From positions 62,001 to 126,000 of the forward strand of contig JOAA01000005.1 of the NCBI GenBank assembly GCA_000720375.1: a stretch of 64,000 nucleotides of DNA, read 5' to 3'. Shown here piece after piece: positions 55,179-64,000 of the stretch. The notes beneath the pieces are model-generated. The model was not told where the DNA came from and made no database searches. It saw nothing but the letters and a program-made list of their open reading frames with translations. Within the stretch, counting starts at the first letter, position 1, and each line of letters starts with the position of its first letter. The stretch comes from Rhodococcus rhodnii (GTDB lineage Bacteria > Actinomycetota > Actinomycetes > Mycobacteriales > Pseudonocardiaceae). Made by a program: the position numbers and the translations under genes.

Positions 55179-56297
55179 TCAGTCCTTCTTCTGCTCCGGA
55201 GCTTCGGGCTCGTCCTTCTCGTCGTCCTTGGCCTCCGGGGCCGCCGGGACCTTCGCCGTCTCCTCGTCCTTCTTCTCGGAGTCGGAATCGGCATCAGCGT
55301 CAGAAGAATCAGCGTCCGAGTCCTTGTCGGAGGAGGACTCCTTCTTCTCGTCGTCCTCGTCGAGGGCGTCCTCGGAGGCTTCGATCGGCGACGGGTCCTG
55401 CGGCGTGCCGTCGCCGCGCAACAGCGCCAAGTCTTCGCGTTCGCCCTTGCTGCGGGCCATGATGAAGTACACGACCGCGCCGATGAACACCAGGATCGAG
55501 ACCCAGACGTTGATCCGGACGCCGAACACGAGCGTCGCGTCGTCGGTCCGCATCAGCTCGATCCAGGTCCGGCCGAGGGTGTAGCCGGCGACGTACAACG
55601 CGAACGCACGGCCGTGACCGAGGCGCATCTTCTTGTCGACGTACACCACCAGCAGTGCGACCGCGAGGTTCCAGAGCAGCTCGTAAAGGAACGTCGGGTG
55701 CACGACGGCGATCGGCGTGTGGTCCACCGCGATGCCGGAGAGCTGGTCGGCGATGCCGGTCTCCGGGTTCACCCGCTGGTAGATCTCCAGGCCCCACGGC
55801 AGGGTCGTCGGACCGCCGTAGAGCTCCTGGTTGAAGTAGTTGCCGATCCGGCCGATCGCCTGCGCCACCACGATGCCGGGCGCGACCGCGTCGGCGAACA
55901 CCGGCAGCGGGATGCCCTTGCGCTTGCAGCCGATCCAGGCGCCGACGGCACCGAGCGCGATCGCGCCCCAGATGCCCAGCCCGCCGTTCCAGATGGCCAG
56001 CGCGTCCAGCGGGTTCTTGCCCTCGCCGAAGTACCGGTGGTAGTCGGTGATCACGTGGTACAGCCGGCCACCGATCAGGCCGAACGGCACCGCGTACACC
56101 GCGATGTCCACCACTTCACCGGGGCGTCCGCCCCTGGCCTGCAGGCGTTTCTCGCCCCACCAGATCGCCACGATGATCCCGAGGATGATGAAGATCGCGT
56201 AGGCGCGGATCGGGATCGGGCCGATTTCCCACACACCCCGGTCGGGGCTGGGGATGTTAGCCAGGAAGATCGACGACCTGCTTGCAGGGTCGAGCAT
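55179..56297 (-). CDS. lgt: Prolipoprotein diacylglyceryl transferase
   Basis: 372 residues from ATG 56297. Seven-segment membrane enzyme; the Lgt signature [16 protein letters not shown] is complete, and [15 protein letters not shown] is the periplasmic-facing conserved loop. It transfers diacylglycerol to the lipobox Cys of lipoproteins. A long highly acidic tail (about residues 280-372, Asp/Glu/Ser/Lys) follows the last segment, an actinobacterial extension. The frame continues to GTG 56318; the start was chosen because MLDPASRSS repeats the gnd start. Confidence 0.95.
   Translation of the reverse strand: MLDPASRSSIFLANIPSPDRGVWEIGPIPIRAYAIFIILGIIVAIWWGEKRLQARGGRPGEVVDIAVYAVPFGLIGGRLYHVITDYHRYFGEGKNPLDALAIWNGGLGIWGAIALGAVGAWIGCKRKGIPLPVFADAVAPGIVVAQAIGRIGNYFNQELYGGPTTLPWGLEIYQRVNPETGIADQLSGIAVDHTPIAVVHPTFLYELLWNLAVALLVVYVDKKMRLGHGRAFALYVAGYTLGRTWIELMRTDDATLVFGVRINVWVSILVFIGAVVYFIMARSKGEREDLALLRGDGTPQDPSPIEASEDALDEDDEKKESSSDKDSDADSSDADADSDSEKKDEETAKVPAAPEAKDDEKDEPEAPEQKKD
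56271..56297 (-). repeat. 27-bp repeat at lgt start, copy 2
   Basis: Partner of 23074-23100 with two mismatches. It begins at the chosen start codon and contains CCTGCAAGCAGG, a near-palindrome that could fold over the initiation region. Confidence 0.75.
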
Positions 56298-56379
56298 CAG
56301 CGCTGTCGCTCCGGTCACGAGGGCACACGGTAACGCCTCGCCTCAAGTGGCCCGCATACCACCCTGCCGACTGCCCCGC

Positions 56380-57179
56380 TCAGGTGGCCTGACCTGCGGT
56401 GACGCGAGAACGGACGCCCTGGGCCAATTCGCCCGCCAACGTACGAACCTCGTCGATGTTCTCGCCGGCCTTGGTCACGAACGCCGACCCGACGATCACC
56501 GCGTCCGCGTATGCCGCGATCTCCGCCGCCTGCGCCCCGGATCGAACGCCCAGACCCACACCGATGGGCATGTCGGTGTGGACGCGTACGCGCTGCACGA
56601 GGTCGGGAGCCGCGTTGCTGACGGAGTCCCGCGCACCGGTCACGCCCATGACTGAGGCGGCGTAGAGGAATCCGCTCGACTTGGCGACCGTACGGACGAT
56701 CCGCTCCTCCGTCGACGCGGGCGCGACCAGGAAAATCCGGTCAAGCCCGTGCGCCTCGGACGCGGCGATCCACTCGTCGGCCTCGTCGACGATCAGGTCC
56801 GGCGTGATGATGCCCAGGCCACCGGCCGCGGCAAGGTCACGGGCGAACGCGTCCACGCCGTAGCGGTACACCGGGTTCCAGTACGTCATGACAACCGCGT
56901 GACCACCGGCGGCGGACACGCGCTCGACGACGGTGAAGAGGTCCTTGACGCGGAATCCGCCCCGCAGCGCCTGCTCCGCGGCGTGCTGGATGGTCGGGCC
57001 GTCTATCACCGGGTCGGAGAACGGCAGGCCGACCTCGACGATGTCGCAGCCGGACTCGACCATGGCGGTGAGCACATCAGCCGAGCCGTCCACCGTCGGG
57101 TAGCCCGCGGGGAGGTAGCCGACCAGCGCGGCACGGTTCTCCGCACGGGTGGCCTCGAACAGCGTGTCCAAGCGACCCA

Positions 57180-57180
<1 letters not shown>
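56380..57180 (-). CDS. trpA: Tryptophan synthase alpha subunit
   Basis: 266 residues; catalytic Glu and Asp in IVEVGLPFSDPVIDGPTIQHA, with GLGIITPDLIVDEADEW downstream. It cleaves indole-3-glycerol phosphate to indole and glyceraldehyde 3-phosphate and channels indole to TrpB. Start overlaps the trpB stop by 1 bp (TGATG). Confidence 0.97.
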
Positions 57181-58420
<1,240 letters not shown>

Positions 58421-58424
<4 letters not shown>

Positions 58425-59230
58425 CGGGACGGCCTCGGGCACGCCGGGTGCGAACCGGCGGTGACCAGCTTGGTCAGCGCCGCCTTGGGATCGCCGCTGG
58501 CCACCAGGCCCTCGCCGACCAGCACCGCGTCGGCACCGGCACCGGCGTACGCCATCAGGTCGCCGGGGCCGCGAACCCCGGACTCGGCGATCTTGATCGT
58601 CTCGAACGGCAGTCCGGGCGCGATCCGGGTGAAGACCTCCCGGTCGACCTCCAGCGTGTGCAGGTCGCGGGCGTTCACGCCGATCACCGACGCACCGGCC
58701 TCCAGCGCGCGGTCGGCTTCCTCCGCCGTGTGCACCTCGACCAGCGCGGTCATCCCCAGCGACTCCACCCGGTCGAGCAAGCCCACCAACGCGTTCTGCT
58801 CCAACGCCGCCACGATCAGCAGCACCAGGTCGGCGCCGTGCAGCCGCGCCTCGTGCACCTGGTACGGGCTGACGACGAAATCCTTGCGCAGCAACGGAAC
58901 GTCCACCGCCGCGCGGACAGCGTCGAAGTCAGCCAACGATCCGCCGAAGCGCCGCTGTTCGGTCAGCACGCTGATCACCCGCGCGCCGGCTTCCTCGTAG
59001 TCCTTGGCCAGCACCGCCGGATCCGGAATGTCGGCCAGGTCGCCCTTGGACGGACTGCGGCGCTTGACCTCCGCGATCACGCCGACATCCGAGGAGCGCA
59101 GCGCGGACAGCGCGTCCTTGGCCGGCGGCACCTTCGCCGCCTGCTCCTTGAGGACTTCGAATGGAAGCCTTGCTTCGCGGGCCGCGAGATCCTCGCGCAC
59201 ACCGTCGATTATCGACTCGAGAACGCTCAC
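58421..59230 (-). CDS. trpC: Indole-3-glycerol phosphate synthase
   Basis: 269 residues, TIM barrel: [15 protein letters not shown] (catalytic Lys), [29 protein letters not shown]. It converts CdRP to indole-3-glycerol phosphate. GTG at 59230 behind AAGGGG; the frame is open to 59314 without a better start. Confidence 0.96.
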
Positions 59231-59347
59231 CGCGTTTGCCCCTTCCCGCCGCACTGATGCTAACCCTGCGCCAGTTCGCGGCAGGACGCCGGGTCGGCCG
59301 TGCACAGTAAGCATGCGCCTGGCGACGCAACGATTGCGCGACGGGGG

Positions 59348-59812
59348 TCAAACAGTCGGGTCTTTGCCTTCCGACAGGGCGCTCCAGAGCTCCTTCTCGC
59401 CGTCGGGCTCCGTGGTCTTGCCGGGCGCGTCGTACTTCGCGCCAAGCCTTGGCATCTTGTGGCCAGACCGCACAAGCAGCACGCCCGCGACGACGACCGC
59501 GACCCCGGCGAGCAACGTCAGGGCACGTCCCCACAACGCTTGTCCCGCCGCGAAGGCACCGTTGACAGCGAGCCAACAAGCCGCGAAACCGGCCAGCGCC
59601 AACAACACCCCGACGATCCGGCGCGGCCAGCCGCTGGTGGCCAGCACACCGGCGATGCCGGCCAAGGACAGCAGCGCCAGCGGGATCAAGCCGCTCACCT
59701 GTTCGGAACCTGTCAGTTCGGGCGACCAGTTCAGCCGCGACGAGCCCCACAGCCCGGCCGACGCGGCGAGCAGCAGGCCCGTGACGATCCATAGTGGACG
59801 ACGATCAGCCAT
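59348..59812 (-). CDS. Trp-operon-associated membrane protein (TIGR02234)
   Basis: 154 residues with four membrane segments (about 7-25, 40-58, 65-85, 92-110) and a short charged tail. Located between trpE and trpC as in other actinobacteria; starts within trpE (8-bp overlap). Function unknown; likely linked to tryptophan handling. Confidence 0.9.
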   Translation of the reverse strand: MADRRPLWIVTGLLLAASAGLWGSSRLNWSPELTGSEQVSGLIPLALLSLAGIAGVLATSGWPRRIVGVLLALAGFAACWLAVNGAFAAGQALWGRALTLLAGVAVVVAGVLLVRSGHKMPRLGAKYDAPGKTTEPDGEKELWSALSEGKDPTV

Positions 59813-61349
59813 CGGCGGCCGGCCTGATCGTCTGGGCCATGGCGATCGCGGAAAGCACAGCGCCGGCCTTGTTCTGACACTCGTCGTCCTCAGCCGCCGG
59901 GTTGGAGTCAGCCACGATCCCCGCGCCTGCCTGCACGTATGCCACGCCCGCCTGCACCAACGCGGTACGGATCGCGATGGCGGTGTCCGCGTTGCCGGCG
60001 AAGTCCAGGTAGCCGACCACGCCGCCGTACAGGCCTCGTCTGGTCGGTTCGAGCTCTTCGATCAGCTCCATCGCGCGGGGTTTCGGCGCCCCGGAAAGCG
60101 TTCCGGCCGGGAAACAGGCCGTCACGGCGTCAAAGGCGGTCTTTCCCTCGGCGAGCTTGCCGGTGACGGTCGACACGATGTGCATCACGTGGCTGTAGCG
60201 CTCGACCCGGAAGAAGTCGACGACGTGCACGGACCCCGGCGCGCAGACCCGGCCGAGGTCGTTGCGGCCCAGGTCGACCAGCATCACGTGCTCGGCGCGT
60301 TCCTTCTCGTCGGACAGCAGGTCCTTCTCCAGGATCGCGTCCTCCTCGGGGTCCACCCCGCGCCAGCGGGTGCCCGCGATCGGGTGCGTGGTCGCCACCC
60401 CGTCCCTGACCGTGACCAGGGATTCCGGGCTGGACCCGACGATGTCGAAGCCGTCCAGCCGTAGCAGGTACATGTACGGGCTCGGGTTGGTCGTGCGCAG
60501 AATCCGGTACACGTCCAGCGCGTCGGCGTCGGTGCGCATCTCGAACCGTTGGGACACCACGATCTGGAAGGCCTCACCGGCCCGGATCGCTTCCTTGGCC
60601 TGCTCGACCACCGCGCCGAACTCCTCGCGGGTGCGGCGGCGGGTGAACTGCGGCTTGGGGCGTTCGAACACCATCGCCGTCGGTTCGGCCGAGGTCCACA
60701 AGTCCTGGGTCATTTCGCCGAGCCGGGCGACTGCGTCGTCGTACGCCTCGTCCACCCGCTCGGGGGTGTTGTCCCAGTTCACGGCGTTGGCGATGAGGGT
60801 GATCGTGCCTTCGTGGTGGTCGAGGGCGGCCAGGTCGGTCGCCATCATCATCACCAGCTCGGGAATCCCCAGGTCGTCCTCGGCCAGTTCGGGCAGCCGT
60901 TCCAGGCGCCGGACGGTGTCGTAGCCGATGTAGCCGACCATCCCGCCGGTCAGCGGCGGCAGGCCGGGCAGCGGCTCGGTGTGCAGCAGCCGGAAGGTCT
61001 CCCGCAACGCCTCCAGCGGGTCACCGTTGCCGTGCAGGTCCTCCGGCACCTTTCCGGACCAGGTGGCCGTGCCGCCCGTGGACGTCAGCGAGGCGGCACA
61101 GCGGGCACCGACGAAGGACCATCGTGACCAGGACCGGCCGTTCTCCGCGGACTCGAGCAGGAAGGTCCCGGTCCGGTCGCCCGCGAGCTTGCGGTACACG
61201 CCGACCGGGGTCTCGGCGTCCGCCAGCAGCTTGCGGGTGACCGGGATCACCCTGCGGTCGCGGGCGAGGGCGTGGAACTCCTCGCGGGTGGGGCTGATCG
61301 CGCCCATCCCGGTGTGCACGGGCAGGTCGGATCCGATCACGCTGGCCAT
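59805..61349 (-). CDS. trpE: Anthranilate synthase component I
   Basis: 514 residues. The tryptophan feedback site LLES is in [13 protein letters not shown]; the chorismate-binding domain has [19 protein letters not shown] and [22 protein letters not shown]. It makes anthranilate with a glutamine-amidotransferase partner (TrpG, not in window). First gene of the trp operon; ATG 61349. The 108-bp upstream region shows no leader peptide or terminator for attenuation. Confidence 0.96.
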   Translation of the reverse strand: MASVIGSDLPVHTGMGAISPTREEFHALARDRRVIPVTRKLLADAETPVGVYRKLAGDRTGTFLLESAENGRSWSRWSFVGARCAASLTSTGGTATWSGKVPEDLHGNGDPLEALRETFRLLHTEPLPGLPPLTGGMVGYIGYDTVRRLERLPELAEDDLGIPELVMMMATDLAALDHHEGTITLIANAVNWDNTPERVDEAYDDAVARLGEMTQDLWTSAEPTAMVFERPKPQFTRRRTREEFGAVVEQAKEAIRAGEAFQIVVSQRFEMRTDADALDVYRILRTTNPSPYMYLLRLDGFDIVGSSPESLVTVRDGVATTHPIAGTRWRGVDPEEDAILEKDLLSDEKERAEHVMLVDLGRNDLGRVCAPGSVHVVDFFRVERYSHVMHIVSTVTGKLAEGKTAFDAVTACFPAGTLSGAPKPRAMELIEELEPTRRGLYGGVVGYLDFAGNADTAIAIRTALVQAGVAYVQAGAGIVADSNPAAEDDECQNKAGAVLSAIAMAQTIRPAADG

Positions 61350-61434
61350 GCCGCCATTCTGCCGGGAGAACGCCGAGCGGCACGACCGGGTTGAATCACA
61401 GTCGGACAGAATTCATCGCTTGTTGAAAAGTTTG

Positions 61435-61445
61435 ACTCACCGAGT
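61435..61445. promoter_or_regulatory. Possible TetR operator
   Basis: ACTC-acc-GAGT lies 12 nt before the TetR-type GTG start in the divergent trpE/TetR region, so it could be an autoregulatory site. Short and weak. Confidence 0.3.
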
Positions 61446-61457
61446 GATGATGGTGGC

Positions 61458-62078
61458 GTGACAACGAGCGCGGAACAAGAGGGCAAGCGCCGCGGGCGAC
61501 GGCCAGCCGGTGCCGACACCAAGAACGCCCTGATCGAGGCGGCCAGGGACGTGTTCAGCGAACAAGGCTACGAGGGCGCCACGGTCCGCGCGATCGCGAA
61601 ACGGGCGGGCGTCGACCCCGCCATGGTCAACCACTGGTTCGGCGGCAAGGAAGGCCTGTTCGCCCAGTCGGTGCTGCAACTGCCGGTGGACCCGGCGGTG
61701 ATCGCCAACGAGATCTCCAGCGGCGACGTCAACACCCTCGGCGACCGGGTCGTCCGGCGGTTCCTCACTGTGTGGGACAGCACCGGCGGCGGCCAGTTCG
61801 CCGCGCTCGTGCGCAGCGTCGCCGGGCACGAGATGGCCGTCCAAGGGTTGCGCGACATCTTCCTCAAGCAGATCTTCATCCGAGTGGCCGCACAGACCGG
61901 CGCCGACAACGCCATGTTCCGGGCCACCCTGGTCGCCAGCCAGCTGATCGGGATGGGGATGGTCCGGTACGTCGCCAAGTTCGAACCGTTGGCCAGCAAC
62001 GACATCGACACCATGGCCGCGGCGGTCGGGCCGACCGTGCAGCGCTACTTCACCGGCGAGATCGCCAGTCCTAGTTGA
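61458..62078 (+). CDS. TetR-family regulator
   Basis: 206 residues, GTG start. HTH in TVRAIAKRAGVDPAMVNHWFGGKEGLF (about 40-67), with a helical ligand-binding C-terminus. Divergent from trpE but not obviously a tryptophan regulator. Its 3' end overlaps the zinc-finger gene by 8 bp. Confidence 0.92.
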   Translation: MTTSAEQEGKRRGRRPAGADTKNALIEAARDVFSEQGYEGATVRAIAKRAGVDPAMVNHWFGGKEGLFAQSVLQLPVDPAVIANEISSGDVNTLGDRVVRRFLTVWDSTGGGQFAALVRSVAGHEMAVQGLRDIFLKQIFIRVAAQTGADNAMFRATLVASQLIGMGMVRYVAKFEPLASNDIDTMAAAVGPTVQRYFTGEIASPS

Positions 62079-62265
62079 GATGGGCCGACCGTCTCGCGGT
62101 CTTGAGCGGAGCCAGCATGCGGGCCACCGGGGACAGTTCCACAACCTCACGCCTGCAGTCCGAACAGACCTCGATGTGGTCGTGGAAGTCGTTGCTTTCC
62201 CGCACAGTCAACACTCCGAGCACATAGCCGCCCGCGGTGACGGTGTACGAACACGCGCTTGTCAT
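62071..62265 (-). CDS. Anti-sigma-type zinc-finger protein (zf-HC2-like)
   Basis: 64 residues with the HxxxCxxC zinc motif (His30, Cys34, Cys37: HDHIEVCSDC). Such short anti-sigma domains bind a sigma factor or remain as fragments. No membrane segment. ATG 62265 behind GGAGG. The next gene on the strand is the anti-sigma-like protein of the sigma operon. Confidence 0.8.
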   Translation of the reverse strand: MTSACSYTVTAGGYVLGVLTVRESNDFHDHIEVCSDCRREVVELSPVARMLAPLKTARRSAHLN

Positions 62266-62368
62266 CGTGCCTCCTTGCCGGGACGGGCGAACGGCGGCCC
62301 GGGGGTGTGGCCGCCGCTCGCCCTTGGAAGTGGCGACTGCTGGGAGGCAAAGTCGCCACTGCGCCGCG

Positions 62369-63154
62369 TCAGTTGTTTGGGCGCGCTGACGGCGGCGTGT
62401 TGTTGGGTTTGCCCGGCTGCTCGGTGTTCCCGCGCTCGGCAGGCTGCGTGGGCTGCGTGGGCTTGCCCGGCTCGGTTGGCTTGTGCTCGTTGGTCTTCTG
62501 CTCGTTCGGCCGCTGACCGAGCACGGTCACGCAGTACGCCGACACCTTGTCCTTGCCGCCCGCGGCCGTGATGAGCGCCTCGAACGCCGGGCTCGTAAGC
62601 CGTTTGCCGTGTTCGGACTCCGGTCCCGAGCTGTACGCCTGGCAAAGTCCGTGCAGGGACGGCGAAGGCGACGGGTTGTCCCCGTTTTCGTTGGCAGGCT
62701 TGTCGTTTCCTGGTCTGTCAGTGCCAGGTTTGTCGCTGTTCGGCGTGTTCTTGCCGCTCGGGTCACCCTTTCCGGGGTTGTCCGTGGGAACGTTCGCGGA
62801 GTTGCTGGTCGTAGCCGGCACAGCCGGGCTGTCCTGGGAAGGCAGATTCCCTGTCGCAGCAGCGAATGCGACGCCACCAGCGGCCATTACGCCGACGGCC
62901 GCGGCCGCGGCCTTCACCGTGAAAAGCCTTGTGAGTCTGTGCATCGACCATCTCCGTGGCTGAGTTGTCTCGGCGAGACGGGCGTTGCGAAACGCGGCCA
63001 CGGCGGCTTCTTCACCGGCGAGCTCACTGGGATGCGCCGGTGCGGCGGCATCCGCGAGCAACTCGTCCAGCGCCCGCGCCCGGTCCGGCGTACCACCCGG
63101 CCCCTGCTGCCCGGTGGTACGCCGGTCCACCCGGCGGAAACGTCTCGCGCTCAT
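62369..63154 (-). CDS. Membrane-anchored partner of the sigma factor
   Basis: 261 residues. Soluble N-terminus (about 1-75), one membrane segment (about 79-98, AAAAVGVMAAGGVAFAA), then a long low-complexity Pro/Gly/Asn/Lys/Thr linker with a small domain (GLCQAY ... AFEALITAAGGKDKVSAYC) with two Cys. Follows the sigma gene by 34 bp, the classic place of an anti-sigma factor, although it lacks a zinc motif. The adjacent zinc-finger gene may complement it. Confidence 0.82.
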   Translation of the reverse strand: MSARRFRRVDRRTTGQQGPGGTPDRARALDELLADAAAPAHPSELAGEEAAVAAFRNARLAETTQPRRWSMHRLTRLFTVKAAAAAVGVMAAGGVAFAAATGNLPSQDSPAVPATTSNSANVPTDNPGKGDPSGKNTPNSDKPGTDRPGNDKPANENGDNPSPSPSLHGLCQAYSSGPESEHGKRLTSPAFEALITAAGGKDKVSAYCVTVLGQRPNEQKTNEHKPTEPGKPTQPTQPAERGNTEQPGKPNNTPPSARPNN

Positions 63155-63188
63155 CTCGGATACCTCAGCGTCTGGGTCTTCAAAAGTG

Positions 63189-63833
63189 TCACTCCCCCTG
63201 GTCAGCGGCCTGTTCGAGGAGCTCGGCGAGCTTGCGCAGACCGCGGTACGCGGACGTGCGCACGGCGCCCGCGCGCTTGCCGAGCACCTTGCCCGAGGCC
63301 TTCGCGTCGAGCCCGACGACGACCCGCAACAGGACCGCCTCGGCCTGGTCCTGCGGCAGCTTGGCGATCATCGCCAGTGCGGCGTCGGTGGCCATCGAGT
63401 CCACAGCGGACTCAGCGGTGTCGCTGCTCGCCGGCCGTTCGGTCAACTCCTCCACCGGTTCGGTGTCGACCGGCCGCCTGCGTTGGCCGCGGAGGTGATC
63501 CATTGCCCGATTGCGTGCGATGGTCGTTGCCCAGCCCCGGAAACCGTCCGCGTCGCCACGAAAAGACGGCAGGTCACGGGCTATCTGCAGCCATGCCTCG
63601 GAAGCGACGTCCTCGGCGTCCTGCCCGACCAGCACCCGCAGGTACCGCAGCAGCGCAGGTTGGACGGACCGGTACAGCACCCGGAACGCGCTCTCGTTGC
63701 CTCCCTTGGCCTGCGAGATCGCCGCGGCCAGCGCGACCTCCGGCGTTGTGTCTACTGTGGAATGTTTTCGCCGGAACGACCGGATGTTCCCACTACTGTC
63801 ACCGAATGCGGCGGCACTCTGCACCCGCGACAT
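63189..63833 (-). CDS. ECF-type RNA polymerase sigma factor
   Basis: 214 residues. Region 2 (AFRVLYRSVQPALLRYLRVLVGQDAEDVASEAWLQIARDLPSF) and region 4 (LPQDQAEAVLLRVVVGLDAKASGKVLGKRAGAVRTSAYRGLRKL) are clear. It directs RNA polymerase to stress or envelope genes. Operon with the membrane partner downstream. Confidence 0.93.
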   Translation of the reverse strand: MSRVQSAAAFGDSSGNIRSFRRKHSTVDTTPEVALAAAISQAKGGNESAFRVLYRSVQPALLRYLRVLVGQDAEDVASEAWLQIARDLPSFRGDADGFRGWATTIARNRAMDHLRGQRRRPVDTEPVEELTERPASSDTAESAVDSMATDAALAMIAKLPQDQAEAVLLRVVVGLDAKASGKVLGKRAGAVRTSAYRGLRKLAELLEQAADQGE

Positions 63834-63879
63834 CCTGAGCCATCGCCGCGCCGAAAGAAAGCCCTGTGGGCCAATACAC

Positions 63880-64000
63880 TCAGTCGGTCAACAACACGTC
63901 AGCGTCGAAACACGTTTTGTCACCGGTGTGGCACGCCGCGCCCTGCTGATCGACGATCAGCAGCACGGTGTCGCCGTCGCAGTCAAGCCGGACTTCATGT
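63880..64000 (-). CDS. hisI: Phosphoribosyl-AMP cyclohydrolase, 3' part (runs off the right edge)
   Basis: The last 39 residues of HisI, with [22 protein letters not shown] and the zinc Cys in TCF, ending VLLTD before TGA at 63880. It opens the AMP ring in histidine biosynthesis. The gene ends 46 nt before the sigma-factor start on the same strand. Confidence 0.85.
   Translation of the reverse strand, partial: HEVRLDCDGDTVLLIVDQQGAACHTGDKTCFDADVLLTD

Noticed and set aside
61350..61457. Trp attenuator or T-box upstream of trpE
   Set aside because: Only 108 bp shared with a divergent gene; no Trp-rich leader peptide or terminator hairpin.

Overview
The window is a high-GC actinobacterial chromosome segment, most likely from the Pseudonocardiales (Amycolatopsis/Kibdelosporangium-like). 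Pointers are the frequent GTG starts, the paired Scr1-type XRE/DUF397 genes, the Trp-associated membrane protein inside the trp operon, KstR- and DasR-like operators, and a gene order hisI - trpE - TIGR02234 - trpC - trpB - trpA - lgt ... pyk - tesB. That order is the one known from Mycobacterium tuberculosis, but here lgt and pyk are about 30 kb apart and the gap holds gltBD, transporters and accessory genes. No tRNA, rRNA or CRISPR array was seen.

Layout. 0-0.5 kb: 5' part of an acyl-CoA dehydrogenase behind a perfect inverted repeat. 0.6-6.9 kb: two small membrane proteins, a PDZ-containing histidine kinase with a NarL-type regulator, a LuxR regulator with a degenerate receiver, and a DUF4255 phage-tail-like protein facing an unknown gene. 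7.1-10 kb: an ACT-GNAT acetyltransferase, a LacI regulator, then about 730 bp of gene-free DNA with tandem repeats, three hairpins and an orphan LacI-type operator. 10-17 kb: a degenerate ABC ATPase with a mini-FtsX permease downstream of a large LAL regulator, then a GH18 chitinase with two DasR-like sites. 17-19.4 kb: DUF397/Scr1 pair and a repeat-bearing intergenic region. 19.3-25.6 kb: a SulP-carbonic anhydrase fusion with a possible leader peptide, 6-phosphogluconate dehydrogenase, thioesterase II and pyruvate kinase. 25.7-36 kb: pentapeptide-repeat protein, DUF2461, three tandem paralogous membrane proteins, GNAT/permease pair, GPP34 protein, serine hydrolase, HAD hydrolase and a histidase-like enzyme without the usual Ala-Ser-Gly triad. 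36-45 kb: glutamate synthase gltBD and a BtuFCD-like ABC importer.

45-55.2 kb is the accessory core. It holds a secreted hydrolase whose 3' end is part of a roughly 190-bp tandem repeat, an IS3 element inserted exactly into one repeat copy (3-bp CAT duplication), a decayed second transposase, a small P-loop kinase, and a 1075-residue NACHT-LRR protein of the bacterial NLR type. Then follow a steroid-type SDR/reductase operon behind a KstR-like operator, a lipoprotein and a stand-alone EACC1 protein. NACHT and EACC1 families are tied to biological conflict, so this is the best candidate for an uncharacterised immune locus, although the functional link between them is inference.

55.2-64 kb returns to housekeeping: lgt, trpABC, the Trp-associated membrane protein, trpE, a divergent TetR regulator, an anti-sigma-like zinc finger, a sigma factor with its membrane partner, and the 3' end of hisI. 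Many genes overlap by 1-8 bases (GTGA, ATGA, TGATG, TTGA), so operons can be read from spacing alone.
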